A stretch of DNA of 64,000 nt from Paenibacillus sp. FSL H8-0048 (GCF_038002825.1 NZ_JBBODF010000001.1:310001-374000); one strand, 5' to 3'; counted from the first letter of the stretch, positions 42,752 through 53,264 are shown. A program made the numbers and translations. The notes: a model not told the origin generated them from the sequence alone.

Positions 42752-45610
42752 ATGGCAAACTATACGCCGATGATTCAGCAGTATCTCAAAGTCAAGGAAG
42801 GGGCTAAAGACGCTTTCCTTTTCTTTCGTCTGGGCGATTTCTATGAAATGTTCTTCGAGGATGCACTGCTTGCATCCAAAGAGCTTGAGATTACTTTAAC
42901 AGGCCGCGATGGCGGCATTGGGGAAAAAATTCCGATGTGCGGTGTGCCGTATCATGCCGCCGAGGGGTACATACAGCGACTGATCGAGAAGGGCTACAAG
43001 GTCGCGATCTGCGAGCAGCTGGATGATCCTGCGGTGACCAAAGGGATGGTCCGCCGCGATATCGTCCGGGTCGTAACACCGGGTACGGTGATGGACGGCA
43101 AGATCATTTCGGACAAAAGCAACAACTACCTCGTCTGTGTAACAGAGGAAGACGGGATGATGGCGCTGGCCGCCTGCGATTTGACGACAGGTGAGCTGTA
43201 TGTCACCTCGGTACTCGCAAGCACCGAGTGGCTGCGCGACGAGATTGGCATCTATGAGCCTGCGGAGATTATCGGGGATTCAGCCCTCCTGGAGGAGCTG
43301 CGCAGTGAGGCTTCCTTGCTGGCCAAGCCTGTGGTCTATACCCCGTGGGATAAGCAGGAGGAAGCGCTGGCCCGCCGCCAGTTCGGCGAAGCGGCCTGGG
43401 TCCGGCTGGAGAAGGAGCGCGGCCGTGCCCTGGCGCTGCTGATCTCCTATTTCAGCGAGACCCAGCGCCGTTCATTGGGACAGCTTACCCAGATCTCACC
43501 TTACGAGCCGGGGAATTATATGATTCTTGATCCGTTCACCCGGCGGAATCTGGAGCTGACCGAGACCGTGCGGGAACGCTCCAAGAAAGGCTCGCTGCTA
43601 TGGCTCCTGGACCGCACCGAGACCTCGATGGGCGGACGTCTGCTGCGCCGCCGGATTGATAAGCCGCTCCTGCAGCGCGCGCCGATTGAGCGCCGTCTGG
43701 AAGCCGTCGATTATCTGTATAACCAGTTCATCGTCCGCGAGGATCTGCGCGGAGCGCTGAAGGAGATTTACGATCTGGAGCGGCTGGTCGGACGGATTGC
43801 CTTCGGCAGCGCGAACGGGCGGGATATGAATGCACTCAGACTGTCTCTGGCCCAGATTCCTGCGTTGAAGGAGATGTGTCTGACTTCCGGCTCTTCTACC
43901 TTAAGGGAGATTGGCGCATCCATGGATGAATGCGCGGAGCTTCGAGAGGATATTGAACGGGCGATTGTGGAGGATGCACCGGTGTCCGTGCGTGACGGCG
44001 GAATTATCCGCGCGGGCTACCATGAGCGGCTGGATGAGCTGCGGGAAGCCAGCAGCAGCGGCAAGCGCTGGATTGCCGAGCTTGAAGCGAAGGAACGCCA
44101 GGTGACGGGGATCAAATCCCTCAAGATCGGCTACAACAAAGTCTTCGGCTATTATATAGAAATTACCCGCTCCAATCTGTCCTCGCTGCCGGAAGGCCGT
44201 TACGAGCGCAAGCAGACACTGGCCAATGCTGAGCGTTATGTCACTCCTGAGCTGAAGGAGAAAGAAGCGCTCATCCTGGAAGCCCAGGATAAGATGACAG
44301 ATCTGGAGTACAGTTTGTTCACCGAGCTGCGCGAGCGGATCAGCAGCCAGGTTCCGCGCCTGCAGGCGCTGGCTGAGAAGGTGGCGGAGATTGATGTGTA
44401 TCAATGCCTCGCAGCGGTCAGCGCGGAGCACCGGTTCGTGAAGCCTAAGCTGTCCGACAGCTACGATCTGCGGGTTGAAGGCGGACGCCATCCAGTCGTA
44501 GAAGCGGTGCTGAAGGATTCGGCTTTCATTGCCAACGGCAGCACACTCAGTAAGGACGAGGGCAATATCCTGCTGATCACAGGACCGAACATGGCCGGAA
44601 AAAGCACGTATATGCGCCAGGTGGCGCTCATCTGCATCATGGCCCAGATCGGCTGCTTCGTGCCTGCGGCCAGTGCTGAGGTAGCACTGATCGACCGTAT
44701 CTTCACGCGGATCGGTGCAGCGGATGACCTGATCGGCGGCCAGAGCACGTTCATGGTCGAGATGGCCGACATTCAAGTCATGACCGAGAAAGCAACCGCC
44801 CGCAGCCTGATCATTATCGATGAGCTGGGGCGGGGGACCTCGACCAGCGAGGGGATGGCGATTGCCCAGGCGGTGATCGAATATGTGCATGATACCATTG
44901 CCTGCAAGGCACTGGTCTCCACGCATTTCCATGAGCTGGCCCATCTGGAGCAGAGCCTTAGCGGTCTGCGGAATTATTCCATGGCGGTCCAGGAAAGCGG
45001 CGACAAGGTGAACTTCCTCCGCAAGCTGGTGCCGGGAGCTGCGGACAGCAGCTACGGGATCTATTGTGCAAGGCTGGCTGGATTGCCGGAAGGAATTATC
45101 GACCGGGCTTACGGGCTGCTTCAGAGCATTGAACAGGCTTCTCCGCCGGGCGTCGCAGCGCTGAATTACGGCACGGGTTACAGTGAGCGGAGCGGGAGCG
45201 GAACGGTTATACAAGAGCATCAGGCTACCGCTGCGCAGATGCCGGATACCGGAGAAGGAGCTGCCACAGGAAGCCATTCCTATTCGCTTGAACGCACCAC
45301 ACAAGCTCCGGCATATCCAGACGCGTATCCCGAAGCAACAGCTTCTATGGCTGCCGGACAGCGGGAAGCTGCTGCATCCCTTGCTTCTCCTGCAGAGGAA
45401 GAGGACAATGAAGTAGTGCAGCTGTCTATTTTTGGTGAGGAGGAGCCGCGCAAGAACCGCAAGGGTGGGGCAGCGGTACCAGCCGTCAAAGACAATCCGC
45501 TGATCAAAGAGCTAATCAATGCCGTGCAAGGCGCAGATCTGATGAATATGACCCCGCTGCAAGCGATGGGCCTCTTGAACGAACTGAAGCTGAAGGCAAG
45601 AGAGCTGTAG
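42752..45610 (+). CDS. mutS: DNA mismatch recognition protein MutS
   Basis: The 952-residue protein begins MANYTPMIQQYLKVKEGAKD, with the mismatch-binding GDFYEMF (about 33), Walker A GPNMAGKST (about 611-619), and DELGRGTSTSEG. It is about 80 residues longer than typical MutS1 because of a low-complexity insert (about 805-895) that ends with VVQLSIFGEE, a QLxLF-like beta-clamp-binding motif. GGAGGT precedes the ATG. It is separated from mutL by the 52-bp array, so co-transcription is likely but not tight. Confidence 0.97.
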   Translation: MANYTPMIQQYLKVKEGAKDAFLFFRLGDFYEMFFEDALLASKELEITLTGRDGGIGEKIPMCGVPYHAAEGYIQRLIEKGYKVAICEQLDDPAVTKGMVRRDIVRVVTPGTVMDGKIISDKSNNYLVCVTEEDGMMALAACDLTTGELYVTSVLASTEWLRDEIGIYEPAEIIGDSALLEELRSEASLLAKPVVYTPWDKQEEALARRQFGEAAWVRLEKERGRALALLISYFSETQRRSLGQLTQISPYEPGNYMILDPFTRRNLELTETVRERSKKGSLLWLLDRTETSMGGRLLRRRIDKPLLQRAPIERRLEAVDYLYNQFIVREDLRGALKEIYDLERLVGRIAFGSANGRDMNALRLSLAQIPALKEMCLTSGSSTLREIGASMDECAELREDIERAIVEDAPVSVRDGGIIRAGYHERLDELREASSSGKRWIAELEAKERQVTGIKSLKIGYNKVFGYYIEITRSNLSSLPEGRYERKQTLANAERYVTPELKEKEALILEAQDKMTDLEYSLFTELRERISSQVPRLQALAEKVAEIDVYQCLAAVSAEHRFVKPKLSDSYDLRVEGGRHPVVEAVLKDSAFIANGSTLSKDEGNILLITGPNMAGKSTYMRQVALICIMAQIGCFVPAASAEVALIDRIFTRIGAADDLIGGQSTFMVEMADIQVMTEKATARSLIIIDELGRGTSTSEGMAIAQAVIEYVHDTIACKALVSTHFHELAHLEQSLSGLRNYSMAVQESGDKVNFLRKLVPGAADSSYGIYCARLAGLPEGIIDRAYGLLQSIEQASPPGVAALNYGTGYSERSGSGTVIQEHQATAAQMPDTGEGAATGSHSYSLERTTQAPAYPDAYPEATASMAAGQREAAASLASPAEEEDNEVVQLSIFGEEEPRKNRKGGAAVPAVKDNPLIKELINAVQGADLMNMTPLQAMGLLNELKLKAREL

Positions 45611-45678
45611 TTCAGCGGAACTGCTGCCGTGAAGGTACGCTTAAAACCGAATACAATTGGCTGTACAGCGGAATATGG

Positions 45679-46105
45679 CCCGAATGTATGTGAAAAACAG
45701 CATACATTGTGCTCGCAAGCAGACACGCGGCCCGAATGTATGTGAAAAACAGCATACATTGTGCTCGCAAGCGGGCACGCGGCCCGAATATATGTGGAAA
45801 ACAGCATACAATGTACTCGCAAGCAGACACCCGGTCCGAATGTATGTGGAAAACAACATACATTGTACTCGCCAGCAGACACCCGGTCCGAATATATGTG
45901 GAAAACAGCATACAATGTACTCGCGCAAGCAGACACCCGGTCCGAATGTATATGGAAAACAGCATACATTGTGCTCGCAAGCGGGCACACGGCCCGAATG
46001 TATGTGAAAAACAGCATACATTGTGCTCGCAAGCAGACACGCGGTCCGAATGTATGTGAAAACAGCATACATTGTACTCGCAAGCGGGCACACGGCCCGA
46101 ATGTT
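45679..46105. repeat. Hairpin repeat array, 52-bp period (family A, third locus), between mutS and mutL
   Basis: Eight complete units start at 45679, 45731, 45783, 45835, 45887, 45941, 45993 and 46045, then a partial one at 46096. Spacing is 52 with one 54 and one 51. Each has AATGTATG, an A-rich loop (GAAAAACAG) and CATACATT, plus TCGCAAGC linkers. Variation within units is mostly point substitution. All six frames stay partly open, but no frame has a start with an RBS. Confidence 0.9.
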
Positions 46106-46162
46106 ACAGTCCGTAAATGTTAAATAATATTTATAAATTAAATAAATGCGGGGTGAACGAAT

Positions 46163-48265
46163 ATGGCTAAAATTCATGTGCTGGATGAGCATATTGCCAA
46201 CCAGATTGCTGCCGGGGAGGTAGTCGAACGTCCTGCTTCTGTGGTAAAGGAGCTGGTCGAGAACGCGATCGATGCGGGCAGCACCCGTATTGAAGTCTCT
46301 GTGGAAGAGGGGGGACTGCAGAGCATCCGGGTGAAGGATAACGGCTCGGGGATCGAGCCGGAGGACTGCGAGACTGCCTTCTACCGCCATGCGACCAGCA
46401 AAATTGCCAGCGGCCGTGATCTCTTCCAGATCACCAGTCTCGGCTTCCGTGGAGAAGCGCTTGCGAGTATCGCAGCGGTATCGAAGCTGACCCTGCTGAC
46501 GGCCAGCGGAGACGACGGGAAGGGACGGGTGCTGGACATTGAGGGCGGCAGGCTGATCCGCAATGAAGATGCGGCTTCCGGCCAAGGCAGTGACCTCACG
46601 GTGCGGGAGCTGTTCTATAATACGCCTGCCCGCCTGAAGTATATGAAAAGCATCCAGACCGAGCTGGGCCATATCTCGGATGCCATGTACCGGATGGCAC
46701 TGGCTCACCCGGATATCTCCTTCACCCTCCAGCATAACAGCAACCAATTGCTGCATACGCTGGGCAATGGAGACCTGCTGCAGGTGATTGCTGCTGTATA
46801 CGGCACCTCAGCAGCCAAGGCCATGCTCCCGGTGACGGCGGAAGATCCGGACTTCCGGATCTCCGGCTATATCAGCCGTCCTGAATGGACACGCTCGAAC
46901 CGCAATGCGGTTACGACGCTGGTCGGTGGCCGTTACATCCGCAGCAACGGACTGAATGCGGCCATCATGCGTGCTTACCACACGCTGCTGCCGATTAACC
47001 GTTATCCGCTGCTGGTCCTGAAGCTGGAGATGCACCCGTCACTGGTGGATGTTAACGTGCATCCGGCCAAGCTTGAAGTGCGCTTCAGCAAAGAACCGGA
47101 GCTGTACGGGTTCATAGAACAGCAGCTCCGCTCGCTGCTGATGGGCCAGAGCCTGATTCCACGCCCTACTAAGGAGATCATCGGCGGCAAGAATAGCAGC
47201 TCATTCATTCAGGAGCAATTCGCCTTCTCCAAAGGCGCAGCTCCGGGCAATTTCCAGCAAGCTACGGAAGCGGGAGGTACAGAAAAGTCAGCAGCTCCGA
47301 GCAGCTACGGCCAGGGAATGCCTGGCGGTGGTGGCGCTGCTGCGGGCAGTCAGCCGCCTACCAGCGGACGGAGCGGCGTCCCGTTCTCTGGCAGTGCTGG
47401 TCCATTAACGGAAGCTGCCAACCCTGCCGCTGGCGGCACTTACGCTGCTTCCCAAGCATCCGGGAATACCCGGCCTTATAGCGGAAGCAATGCACAGGAT
47501 CAGCAGGCCAGAGAGACGGCCGCTGCATACAGCGGCGGTAACGCCACCCAGGGTTCCTACCGCCAGCCGTTTAACGGCCTCCGCGACAGCTATCGTCCTC
47601 AGACAGCCACCGCTGGCCGGGGGCAGCAGCAGGCGGCCGGGGAGCTGTACGCACCTGTTGAGCAGACTGACACTGGTCTTCCGCAGTTTCCTGAGCTGAA
47701 TTATATCGGCCAGCATCACGGTACCTATATCATCGCCCAGAATGACAGCGGGCTGTACTTAATTGACCAGCACGCTGCGCATGAGCGGGTGAATTATGAA
47801 TTTTATTATGAGAAATTCGGCAAGCCGGAAGATGCCTCGCAGGAGCTTTTGCTGCCGATTACGCTGGAGTTCACGCCTTCGGAGAGCAGGCAGCTTAGCG
47901 AACGGCTCCACTGGTTTGAGCAGGCCGGGGTCGTGCTGGAGCATTTTGGCGGCCAGACCTTCCTGGTCCGTTCCCTGCCGTACTGGTTCCCGGAAGGAGA
48001 CGAGAAGGCGGTCATTGAAGAGATGGCAGAGTGGGTGCTGAGCGAACGGTCGATTGACCTCGCCAAGCTGCGCGAGAAATCCTCCATTCTCTGCTCCTGC
48101 AAGGCTTCGATCAAAGCCAACCAGAAGCTTACAGAGCTGGAAGTGGAATCGCTACTCACCAGGCTCGCAGCCTGCCGTCAGCCTTATACCTGCCCGCATG
48201 GACGCCCGATCGTTGTGTCGTTCTCGGCCTATGATCTGGAGAAGCTGTTTAAGCGCGTTATGTAG
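46163..48265 (+). CDS. mutL: DNA mismatch repair endonuclease MutL
   Basis: The 700-residue protein has a GHKL ATPase N-terminus (LVENAIDAGST, DNGSGI, TSLGFRGEAL) and a C-terminal endonuclease domain with DQHAAHERVNYE (about 535) and ACRQPYTCPHGRPIVV. The linker (about 350-510) is Gly/Ser/Ala-rich and longer than in B. subtilis. MutL nicks the daughter strand when licensed by MutS. It lies 550 bases after mutS, past the repeat array. The ATG at 46163 has only GGGGTGA upstream. Confidence 0.97.
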   Translation: MAKIHVLDEHIANQIAAGEVVERPASVVKELVENAIDAGSTRIEVSVEEGGLQSIRVKDNGSGIEPEDCETAFYRHATSKIASGRDLFQITSLGFRGEALASIAAVSKLTLLTASGDDGKGRVLDIEGGRLIRNEDAASGQGSDLTVRELFYNTPARLKYMKSIQTELGHISDAMYRMALAHPDISFTLQHNSNQLLHTLGNGDLLQVIAAVYGTSAAKAMLPVTAEDPDFRISGYISRPEWTRSNRNAVTTLVGGRYIRSNGLNAAIMRAYHTLLPINRYPLLVLKLEMHPSLVDVNVHPAKLEVRFSKEPELYGFIEQQLRSLLMGQSLIPRPTKEIIGGKNSSSFIQEQFAFSKGAAPGNFQQATEAGGTEKSAAPSSYGQGMPGGGGAAAGSQPPTSGRSGVPFSGSAGPLTEAANPAAGGTYAASQASGNTRPYSGSNAQDQQARETAAAYSGGNATQGSYRQPFNGLRDSYRPQTATAGRGQQQAAGELYAPVEQTDTGLPQFPELNYIGQHHGTYIIAQNDSGLYLIDQHAAHERVNYEFYYEKFGKPEDASQELLLPITLEFTPSESRQLSERLHWFEQAGVVLEHFGGQTFLVRSLPYWFPEGDEKAVIEEMAEWVLSERSIDLAKLREKSSILCSCKASIKANQKLTELEVESLLTRLAACRQPYTCPHGRPIVVSFSAYDLEKLFKRVM

Positions 48266-48306
48266 TGGCTATATTGTACATTTATAGAGTGCAGAACGGA
48301 GGCAAC

Positions 48307-49086
48307 ATGATTATAACCACGGGCTTTGACCCGATACCGCAAGTGGCGGCCCGGGCTCGGGAGCTTGCAGACCGCACAGGCTGCGCTTATGCTCCGAGAG
48401 CGAAGTTCTCAATGGGCAAGCTGGTGGAGCATTACGGGGACGAACAGATTCTGGTGGTGCTGCAGGAGGCGGTCCGGCTGATTACGCCTGGAATGCCGCC
48501 GATGGAATTCCATCCCAGCATGGGCTTTGTCCGTGCCAAAAGAATTTTAAGAGGTGAACCGGACCCCATGATCGATGCCGCAGGCATGCTCCCCGGCGAC
48601 AGCGTGCTGGACTGCACGGCCGGACTCGGAGCAGATTCGCTGCTGTTCGCAGTCACTGGAGGGGAGACCTCCAAGGTGACGGCGCTGGAGAGCTCACTGC
48701 CGCTGTATGCTCTTCTGGTGGAAGGGATGAGCGGGTATGTATCCGGCCAGGTGAAGGTGAATGAGGCACTGCGGCGTATTGATGTGCGGCACGGGGACCA
48801 TCTGGAATACCTGCGGACCCAGCCGGACAAGAGCATCGACATTGTCTACTTCGATCCGATGTTCCGGGTGCCGCTGACGGACTCGGCAGCCATCTCGCCG
48901 CTGCGGCAATTCGCCAATCCTGCTGCATTGTCGGCTGACAGTGTGGCTGAGGCCACCAGGGTGGCCCGCAAGACCGTGCTGCTCAAGGAGAAGGCGCTGA
49001 GCGGAGAATTCACCCGCCTCGGCTTCAAGGAGCTGCTGCGGGCCAATGCCAAAACATCGTACGGGGTGATTACCATTGACAACTGA
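48307..49086 (+). CDS. SAM-dependent methyltransferase, RsmJ-like
   Basis: The 259-residue protein has class I methyltransferase signs: VLDCTAGLGADSLLFAV (motif I), ALESSLPLYALLVEGM and DIVYFDPMFRVPL (motif IV DPMF). This matches the RsmJ-type fold that modifies 16S rRNA at G1516; the target here is an inference. CGGAGG sets ATG 48307 with a short (4-5 base) spacer; the frame opens at 48265. It overlaps miaA by 11 bases, so the two are coupled. Confidence 0.8.
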   Translation: MIITTGFDPIPQVAARARELADRTGCAYAPRAKFSMGKLVEHYGDEQILVVLQEAVRLITPGMPPMEFHPSMGFVRAKRILRGEPDPMIDAAGMLPGDSVLDCTAGLGADSLLFAVTGGETSKVTALESSLPLYALLVEGMSGYVSGQVKVNEALRRIDVRHGDHLEYLRTQPDKSIDIVYFDPMFRVPLTDSAAISPLRQFANPAALSADSVAEATRVARKTVLLKEKALSGEFTRLGFKELLRANAKTSYGVITIDN

Positions 49087-50056
49087 GACGAAACGCAAGG
49101 TGCTTGTACTGCTGGGACCGACTGCGGTCGGAAAAACCAGGCTGAGCCTGGAGCTGGCTGAGGCGCACGGAGCCGAGATCATCTCCGGAGATTCGATGCA
49201 GGTCTACCGCGGGATGGATATCGGGACGGCCAAGATTACCCCTGAAGAGATGAAAGGCATCCCTCATCACCTGATTGATATTCATGATCCGCAGGACGCG
49301 TATTCCACGGCTGAGTTCCAGGAGCAGGGGGCCAGGCTGATCGAGGAGATCAGCGCGCGGGGCAAGCTGCCTTTTATTGTCGGCGGGACTGGACTATATA
49401 TTGAATCGTTGTGCTACGGCTTCCGCTTCTCTGAAGCGGTGGCTGACGAGGCGTTCCGTGAGCAGCAGGAGGCTTACGCCGAAGAGCATGGGGCTGATGC
49501 CCTGCATGCCCGCCTGGCAGCGGTAGACCCGGCCAGCGCGGAGCGGCTGCACCCCAATGACCGCAGGCGGATCATCCGCGCGCTGGAGATTTTTCACCAG
49601 ACGAATGTCCCTTTATCCGACTCGCTGGCCGGCCAGAACAAGGAGTCTCCCTATGATTTATGCCTGATCGGTTTGACAATGGACCGGAAAATACTATATA
49701 AACGTATTGAAGAGCGAATCGATCAGATGCTGGCGGATGGCCTCGTGCCTGAGGTGCAGCGGCTGCTGGATCAAGGCTACGGCAGGAGTCTTGTGTCTAT
49801 GCAGGGTCTGGGCTACAAGGAGATTGCCGCCTACCTGGAGGGGGAGATGACGCTTGAGGAAGCCGTGGTGCTGCTGAAGCGTGATACCCGCCGGTTTGCC
49901 AAGCGGCAGTTGTCATGGTTTCGCCACATGAAGGAGATTCAGTGGATGGACGTCCTGGAGAGCCAAAACTTTTCTGAGAATTTTGCGAAATTAAATGGTA
50001 TAATAGCAGGAAAGTTTCTTACAGGTCTTGAATATACTTCTGAACAATCTAATTGA
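49076..50056 (+). CDS. miaA: tRNA dimethylallyltransferase
   Basis: The 326-residue enzyme has the P-loop [16 protein letters not shown] and the [15 protein letters not shown] and HHLIDIHDP segments. It adds dimethylallyl to A37 of tRNAs reading UNN codons; MiaB (end of which lies at base 62) then methylthiolates it. The TTG start overlaps the previous stop, with GGGGTG upstream. In Bacillus miaA is followed by hfq, as here. Confidence 0.95.
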   Translation: MTTETKRKVLVLLGPTAVGKTRLSLELAEAHGAEIISGDSMQVYRGMDIGTAKITPEEMKGIPHHLIDIHDPQDAYSTAEFQEQGARLIEEISARGKLPFIVGGTGLYIESLCYGFRFSEAVADEAFREQQEAYAEEHGADALHARLAAVDPASAERLHPNDRRRIIRALEIFHQTNVPLSDSLAGQNKESPYDLCLIGLTMDRKILYKRIEERIDQMLADGLVPEVQRLLDQGYGRSLVSMQGLGYKEIAAYLEGEMTLEEAVVLLKRDTRRFAKRQLSWFRHMKEIQWMDVLESQNFSENFAKLNGIIAGKFLTGLEYTSEQSN

Positions 50057-50075
50057 ACCATTGGGGGTACGTCAT

Positions 50076-50315
50076 ATGAACAAGTCCATTAACATTCAAG
50101 ATACGTTCTTGAACCAGCTGCGCAAAGAGAATATCCCTGCTACAGTATATTTGACCAACGGCTTTCAAATCCGGGGAATTATCAAAGCGTTCGACAACTT
50201 CACGATTGTCATCGACAGTGACGGGCGCCAGCAGATGGTGTACAAGCATGCGATTTCCACGTTTACGCCGCAGCGAAGCGTATCACTGATGCAGGACAAC
50301 AATAACGAGAATTAA
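50076..50315 (+). CDS. hfq: RNA chaperone Hfq
   Basis: The 79-residue Sm-like protein has the Sm1 region [19 protein letters not shown] and the Sm2 YKHAIST motif. It forms a hexamer that binds small RNAs and A-rich tails. GGGGGT precedes ATG 50076; the frame opens at 50028. The window has a candidate sRNA region (29351-29541) that Hfq could serve. Confidence 0.97.
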   Translation: MNKSINIQDTFLNQLRKENIPATVYLTNGFQIRGIIKAFDNFTIVIDSDGRQQMVYKHAISTFTPQRSVSLMQDNNNEN

Positions 50316-50379
50316 GATTTTACTGTTTTGAAGCGAAACCTTTTTGTTTATAAATCGTTTGAATAGAGAGTGCGAGAGA

Positions 50380-50404
50380 GCAACCTGAGAAGGTTGTTCT
50401 TTTC
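50380..50404 (+). terminator. Terminator after hfq
   Basis: GCAACCT and AGGTTGT pair around a GAGA loop and are followed by TCTTTTC. Confidence 0.7.
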
Positions 50405-50454
50405 ATTCGTGAACATCATTTATGTTTTTTCCGTTAAGGGAGTCAGGAGGCAGC

Positions 50455-53106
50455 ATGTCCAGAGACCAACTAACCCGGAGCGGCGGCAATAGAAACAGAG
50501 GAAGTCAGCCGTCCAGCTCCCAAGGGAAGCCGAAGAAAAAAAAGAAAAGATTCTTAACCAAAAAACGTGTGCTGTGGAGTTTGTTTTTTTCAGTTGCGCT
50601 GGCTATTTTTTGTGCGCTGGGCGGCTACTTGTTCATCATGCTGAACGGGCAGAAGCTGCTGGAGGAGAACCGGGACAAGCTGACGGTGAACCCGCCGACG
50701 CAGATTTTTGACCGGAACAAGAACCTGATCGGCGAGTTATCGCTGGAGAAGAGCGACCCGGTGGAATACCAGGATATTCCCAAGCTGCTGGTTGACGCAT
50801 TCGTAGCCACCGAGGACAAAAGGTTCTTCGAGCACAACGGGGTGGATCTCTGGTCCATCGGACGCGCGGCTGTCAAGGATATTGCAGCACGCAGCATGGT
50901 TGAAGGCGGCAGTACGATTACCCAGCAGCTGGCGAAGAATATCTTCCTGACCCGGGATAAGACCTTCTTCCGCAAAGCGACTGAGGTTTCGATTGCCGTG
51001 GCACTGGAGAAAACAGAAACCAAAGAAGAAATCATTAAGATGTACCTGAACCGGATTCCGTTCGGCGGTACCACTTACGGGATCAAGGCAGCATCGATCC
51101 GTTATTTCGGGAAAAGCGATCTGAATAAACTTGAGCTGTGGGAGATAGCGACCTTGGCTGCAATGCCCAAAGGGCCGTCCCGCTATAATCCGCTGCGTAA
51201 CCCCGAGCTGTCGAAGGAACGCCGCGGCGTAGTGCTTCAACTCATGTATGAGCAGAAGCTGATAACCAAGGAGCAGATGGACGAGGCAAAGGCCGTGGAT
51301 TACAACTACAAGCCGCCTGAGAAGAAGCAGCGTTACCAGGCATTTATTGATTATGCGATTGGTGAGGCTGAGGACAAATTCGGGCTGACCGAGGATGATC
51401 TCAACATCGGCGGTTACAAGATTTATACAACCATGGATAAGCATGCCCAGGAGACGATTGAGGATGCTTTTGCCGACAGTGACAACTTTGAGAAAAGTGT
51501 GGACGATGAGCTGGTACAAGGCTCGATGACCATTATTAACCAGGAGACCGGCAGTGTCGTGGCCTTGATGGGCGGACGCAATTATGAGAAAAAAGGCTAC
51601 AGCCGGATCGACGGCAGCCGCCGTTCACCGGGCTCTGCCTTCAAGCCCCTTGTATCCTATGCCCCGGCACTGGAATCCGGCAAATTCACGAATGATTCCA
51701 TGCTGAGCAATGAGAAGCAGTGCTTCGGCAAATATTGCCCGAACAACCTGCACGGGTACTCGAAGTCGATCAGTATGAGCGATGCGCTGACGAAGTCGGA
51801 GAATATTCCGGCGGTCTGGCTGCTGAATGAGATCGGTGTGAATACCGGCTTCCAGTTCGCCAAGAAGCTGGGGATCAACCTGAAGGATGAAGACAAGAAC
51901 CTGTCGCTCGCCCTCGGCGGGATGAGTGAGGGAACGAACACGATGGAGATGGCCCAGGCCTATAGTGCCTTCGCCAATGGCGGAGAGCTGCGGGAGGCAT
52001 ACTCCATCAAGTCGATTGACGACAAAGACGATAAGACGGTCTACAAGGCGAACACCAAGCCTGAGCGCGTGATGAGTGAACAGACCGCTTATCAGATGAC
52101 AGAGATGATGCAGCGTGTTGTACAGGACGGTACAGGTAAAAAAGCGAAAATCAACCGTCCGGTAGCCGGTAAGACCGGTACGACGCAGAGCGGGTATAAG
52201 GGCATCAGCTCGAACCGCGATGTCTGGTTCGTGGGTTATACACCGGAATGGACGGCTGCTGTATGGATGGGCTATGACAAGCCGAGCAAGACCCATCTGC
52301 TGAAGAACAGCAGTCCGCTGGCCGCCGCCTTCTGGGGCAAGGTCATGGAGAAGGCGCTGGAAGGTGTACCTGCCAAGCAGTTCCCGGTACCGAAGGGCGC
52401 GGCTCCAGAGGTGGAGGCTACACCGATACCTGAAGCGGTATCGGCGGTAACGGGCTTCCAGGCTGCTTATGATCCTTCTACGATGACGGTGAATATGAGC
52501 TGGAATCCTGCTGCGGCCAGCGGGGTAGAATACCGTATTTACCGCCGTGAGACCTCTGAGACGGACTTCACATCGATTATGAACACCATGGCCTCGAATA
52601 TCGGGGACATCAGTGCGATGCCGGGACTGTCTTATGAATATTATGTGACTGCATATTATCAGGAGCTTGATCAGGAGAGCGAGCCGTCGGGGACAGTAAC
52701 CGTGTCCGTTCAGGATGAGCTTCAGACCCCTGAGCCAGAGGCAACGCCTGACCCGAATATGCCTACGGATAATCCCGATAACGGCGGCAATTCGGGAAAT
52801 GGAGAGAACGGCGGCAATCCGCCGGATAATGGACAGGGTAATAATGGTTCCGGTAATAATGGACCGGGCAACCATGGTCCAGGTAATAACGGCAATGGTC
52901 AAGGAGGGGAGGGCGGCAGTGGAGCAGCCACATCCCCTCCTGAGATGACACCGCCGCCTGCTACGCCAGAGCCATTACCAACACCGGCACCGGAGGCGAC
53001 GAGCGGTACTGTCGATCCCGGAATCATCCCTGACCCGAATGCCGGAACCGATCCGGCAAGTGATCCGGGCAGCGGTTTTGTTGAAGGCCCCGGCAATGTG
53101 CATTAG
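50455..53106 (+). CDS. Class A penicillin-binding protein (PBP1A-type)
   Basis: The 883-residue protein has a cytosolic basic N-terminus, one TM segment (about 33-60), a GT51 glycosyltransferase domain (EDKRFFEHNG about 120; GGSTITQQLAKN) and a transpeptidase with S394-A-F-K397, SEN (448-450) and KTGTT (573-577). A fibronectin-III-like domain follows (about 675-770), then a 110-residue Asn/Gly/Pro-rich tail. It polymerises and cross-links peptidoglycan on the outer membrane face. AGGAGG sets ATG 50455; the frame opens at 50422. It follows hfq. Confidence 0.94.
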   Translation: MSRDQLTRSGGNRNRGSQPSSSQGKPKKKKKRFLTKKRVLWSLFFSVALAIFCALGGYLFIMLNGQKLLEENRDKLTVNPPTQIFDRNKNLIGELSLEKSDPVEYQDIPKLLVDAFVATEDKRFFEHNGVDLWSIGRAAVKDIAARSMVEGGSTITQQLAKNIFLTRDKTFFRKATEVSIAVALEKTETKEEIIKMYLNRIPFGGTTYGIKAASIRYFGKSDLNKLELWEIATLAAMPKGPSRYNPLRNPELSKERRGVVLQLMYEQKLITKEQMDEAKAVDYNYKPPEKKQRYQAFIDYAIGEAEDKFGLTEDDLNIGGYKIYTTMDKHAQETIEDAFADSDNFEKSVDDELVQGSMTIINQETGSVVALMGGRNYEKKGYSRIDGSRRSPGSAFKPLVSYAPALESGKFTNDSMLSNEKQCFGKYCPNNLHGYSKSISMSDALTKSENIPAVWLLNEIGVNTGFQFAKKLGINLKDEDKNLSLALGGMSEGTNTMEMAQAYSAFANGGELREAYSIKSIDDKDDKTVYKANTKPERVMSEQTAYQMTEMMQRVVQDGTGKKAKINRPVAGKTGTTQSGYKGISSNRDVWFVGYTPEWTAAVWMGYDKPSKTHLLKNSSPLAAAFWGKVMEKALEGVPAKQFPVPKGAAPEVEATPIPEAVSAVTGFQAAYDPSTMTVNMSWNPAAASGVEYRIYRRETSETDFTSIMNTMASNIGDISAMPGLSYEYYVTAYYQELDQESEPSGTVTVSVQDELQTPEPEATPDPNMPTDNPDNGGNSGNGENGGNPPDNGQGNNGSGNNGPGNHGPGNNGNGQGGEGGSGAATSPPEMTPPPATPEPLPTPAPEATSGTVDPGIIPDPNAGTDPASDPGSGFVEGPGNVH

Positions 53107-53140
53107 ACTGGCATGAAGTCAAATTCATAGCATGAACGAT

Positions 53141-53200
53141 TACCCTGACAGCTCCGGGAGCTCTGCACGATGCAGAATTGCCGGATGTCGGGGTTTTCTT
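53141..53200 (+). terminator. Terminator after the PBP gene
   Basis: ACCCTGACAG and the CCGGATGTCGGGGT region pair with an inner GAGCTC-type stem, followed by TTTTCTTG. Confidence 0.7.
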
Positions 53201-53264
53201 GTTTTGAGTGTCTCTGCAAAATGTGTTAAGCTGAATGCACCATTATCAGAAGAGGGTTATTCAT

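Noticed and set aside
45679..46105. CRISPR array reading of the 52-bp repeats
   Set aside because: Units repeat in full, so there are no unique spacers, and no cas gene is in the window.
45612..46756. Open frames running through the 52-bp array on both strands
   Set aside because: They exist because the repeat lacks stop codons in several frames; none has an RBS and start, and the protein changes frame with unit number. The hairpins are a better explanation.
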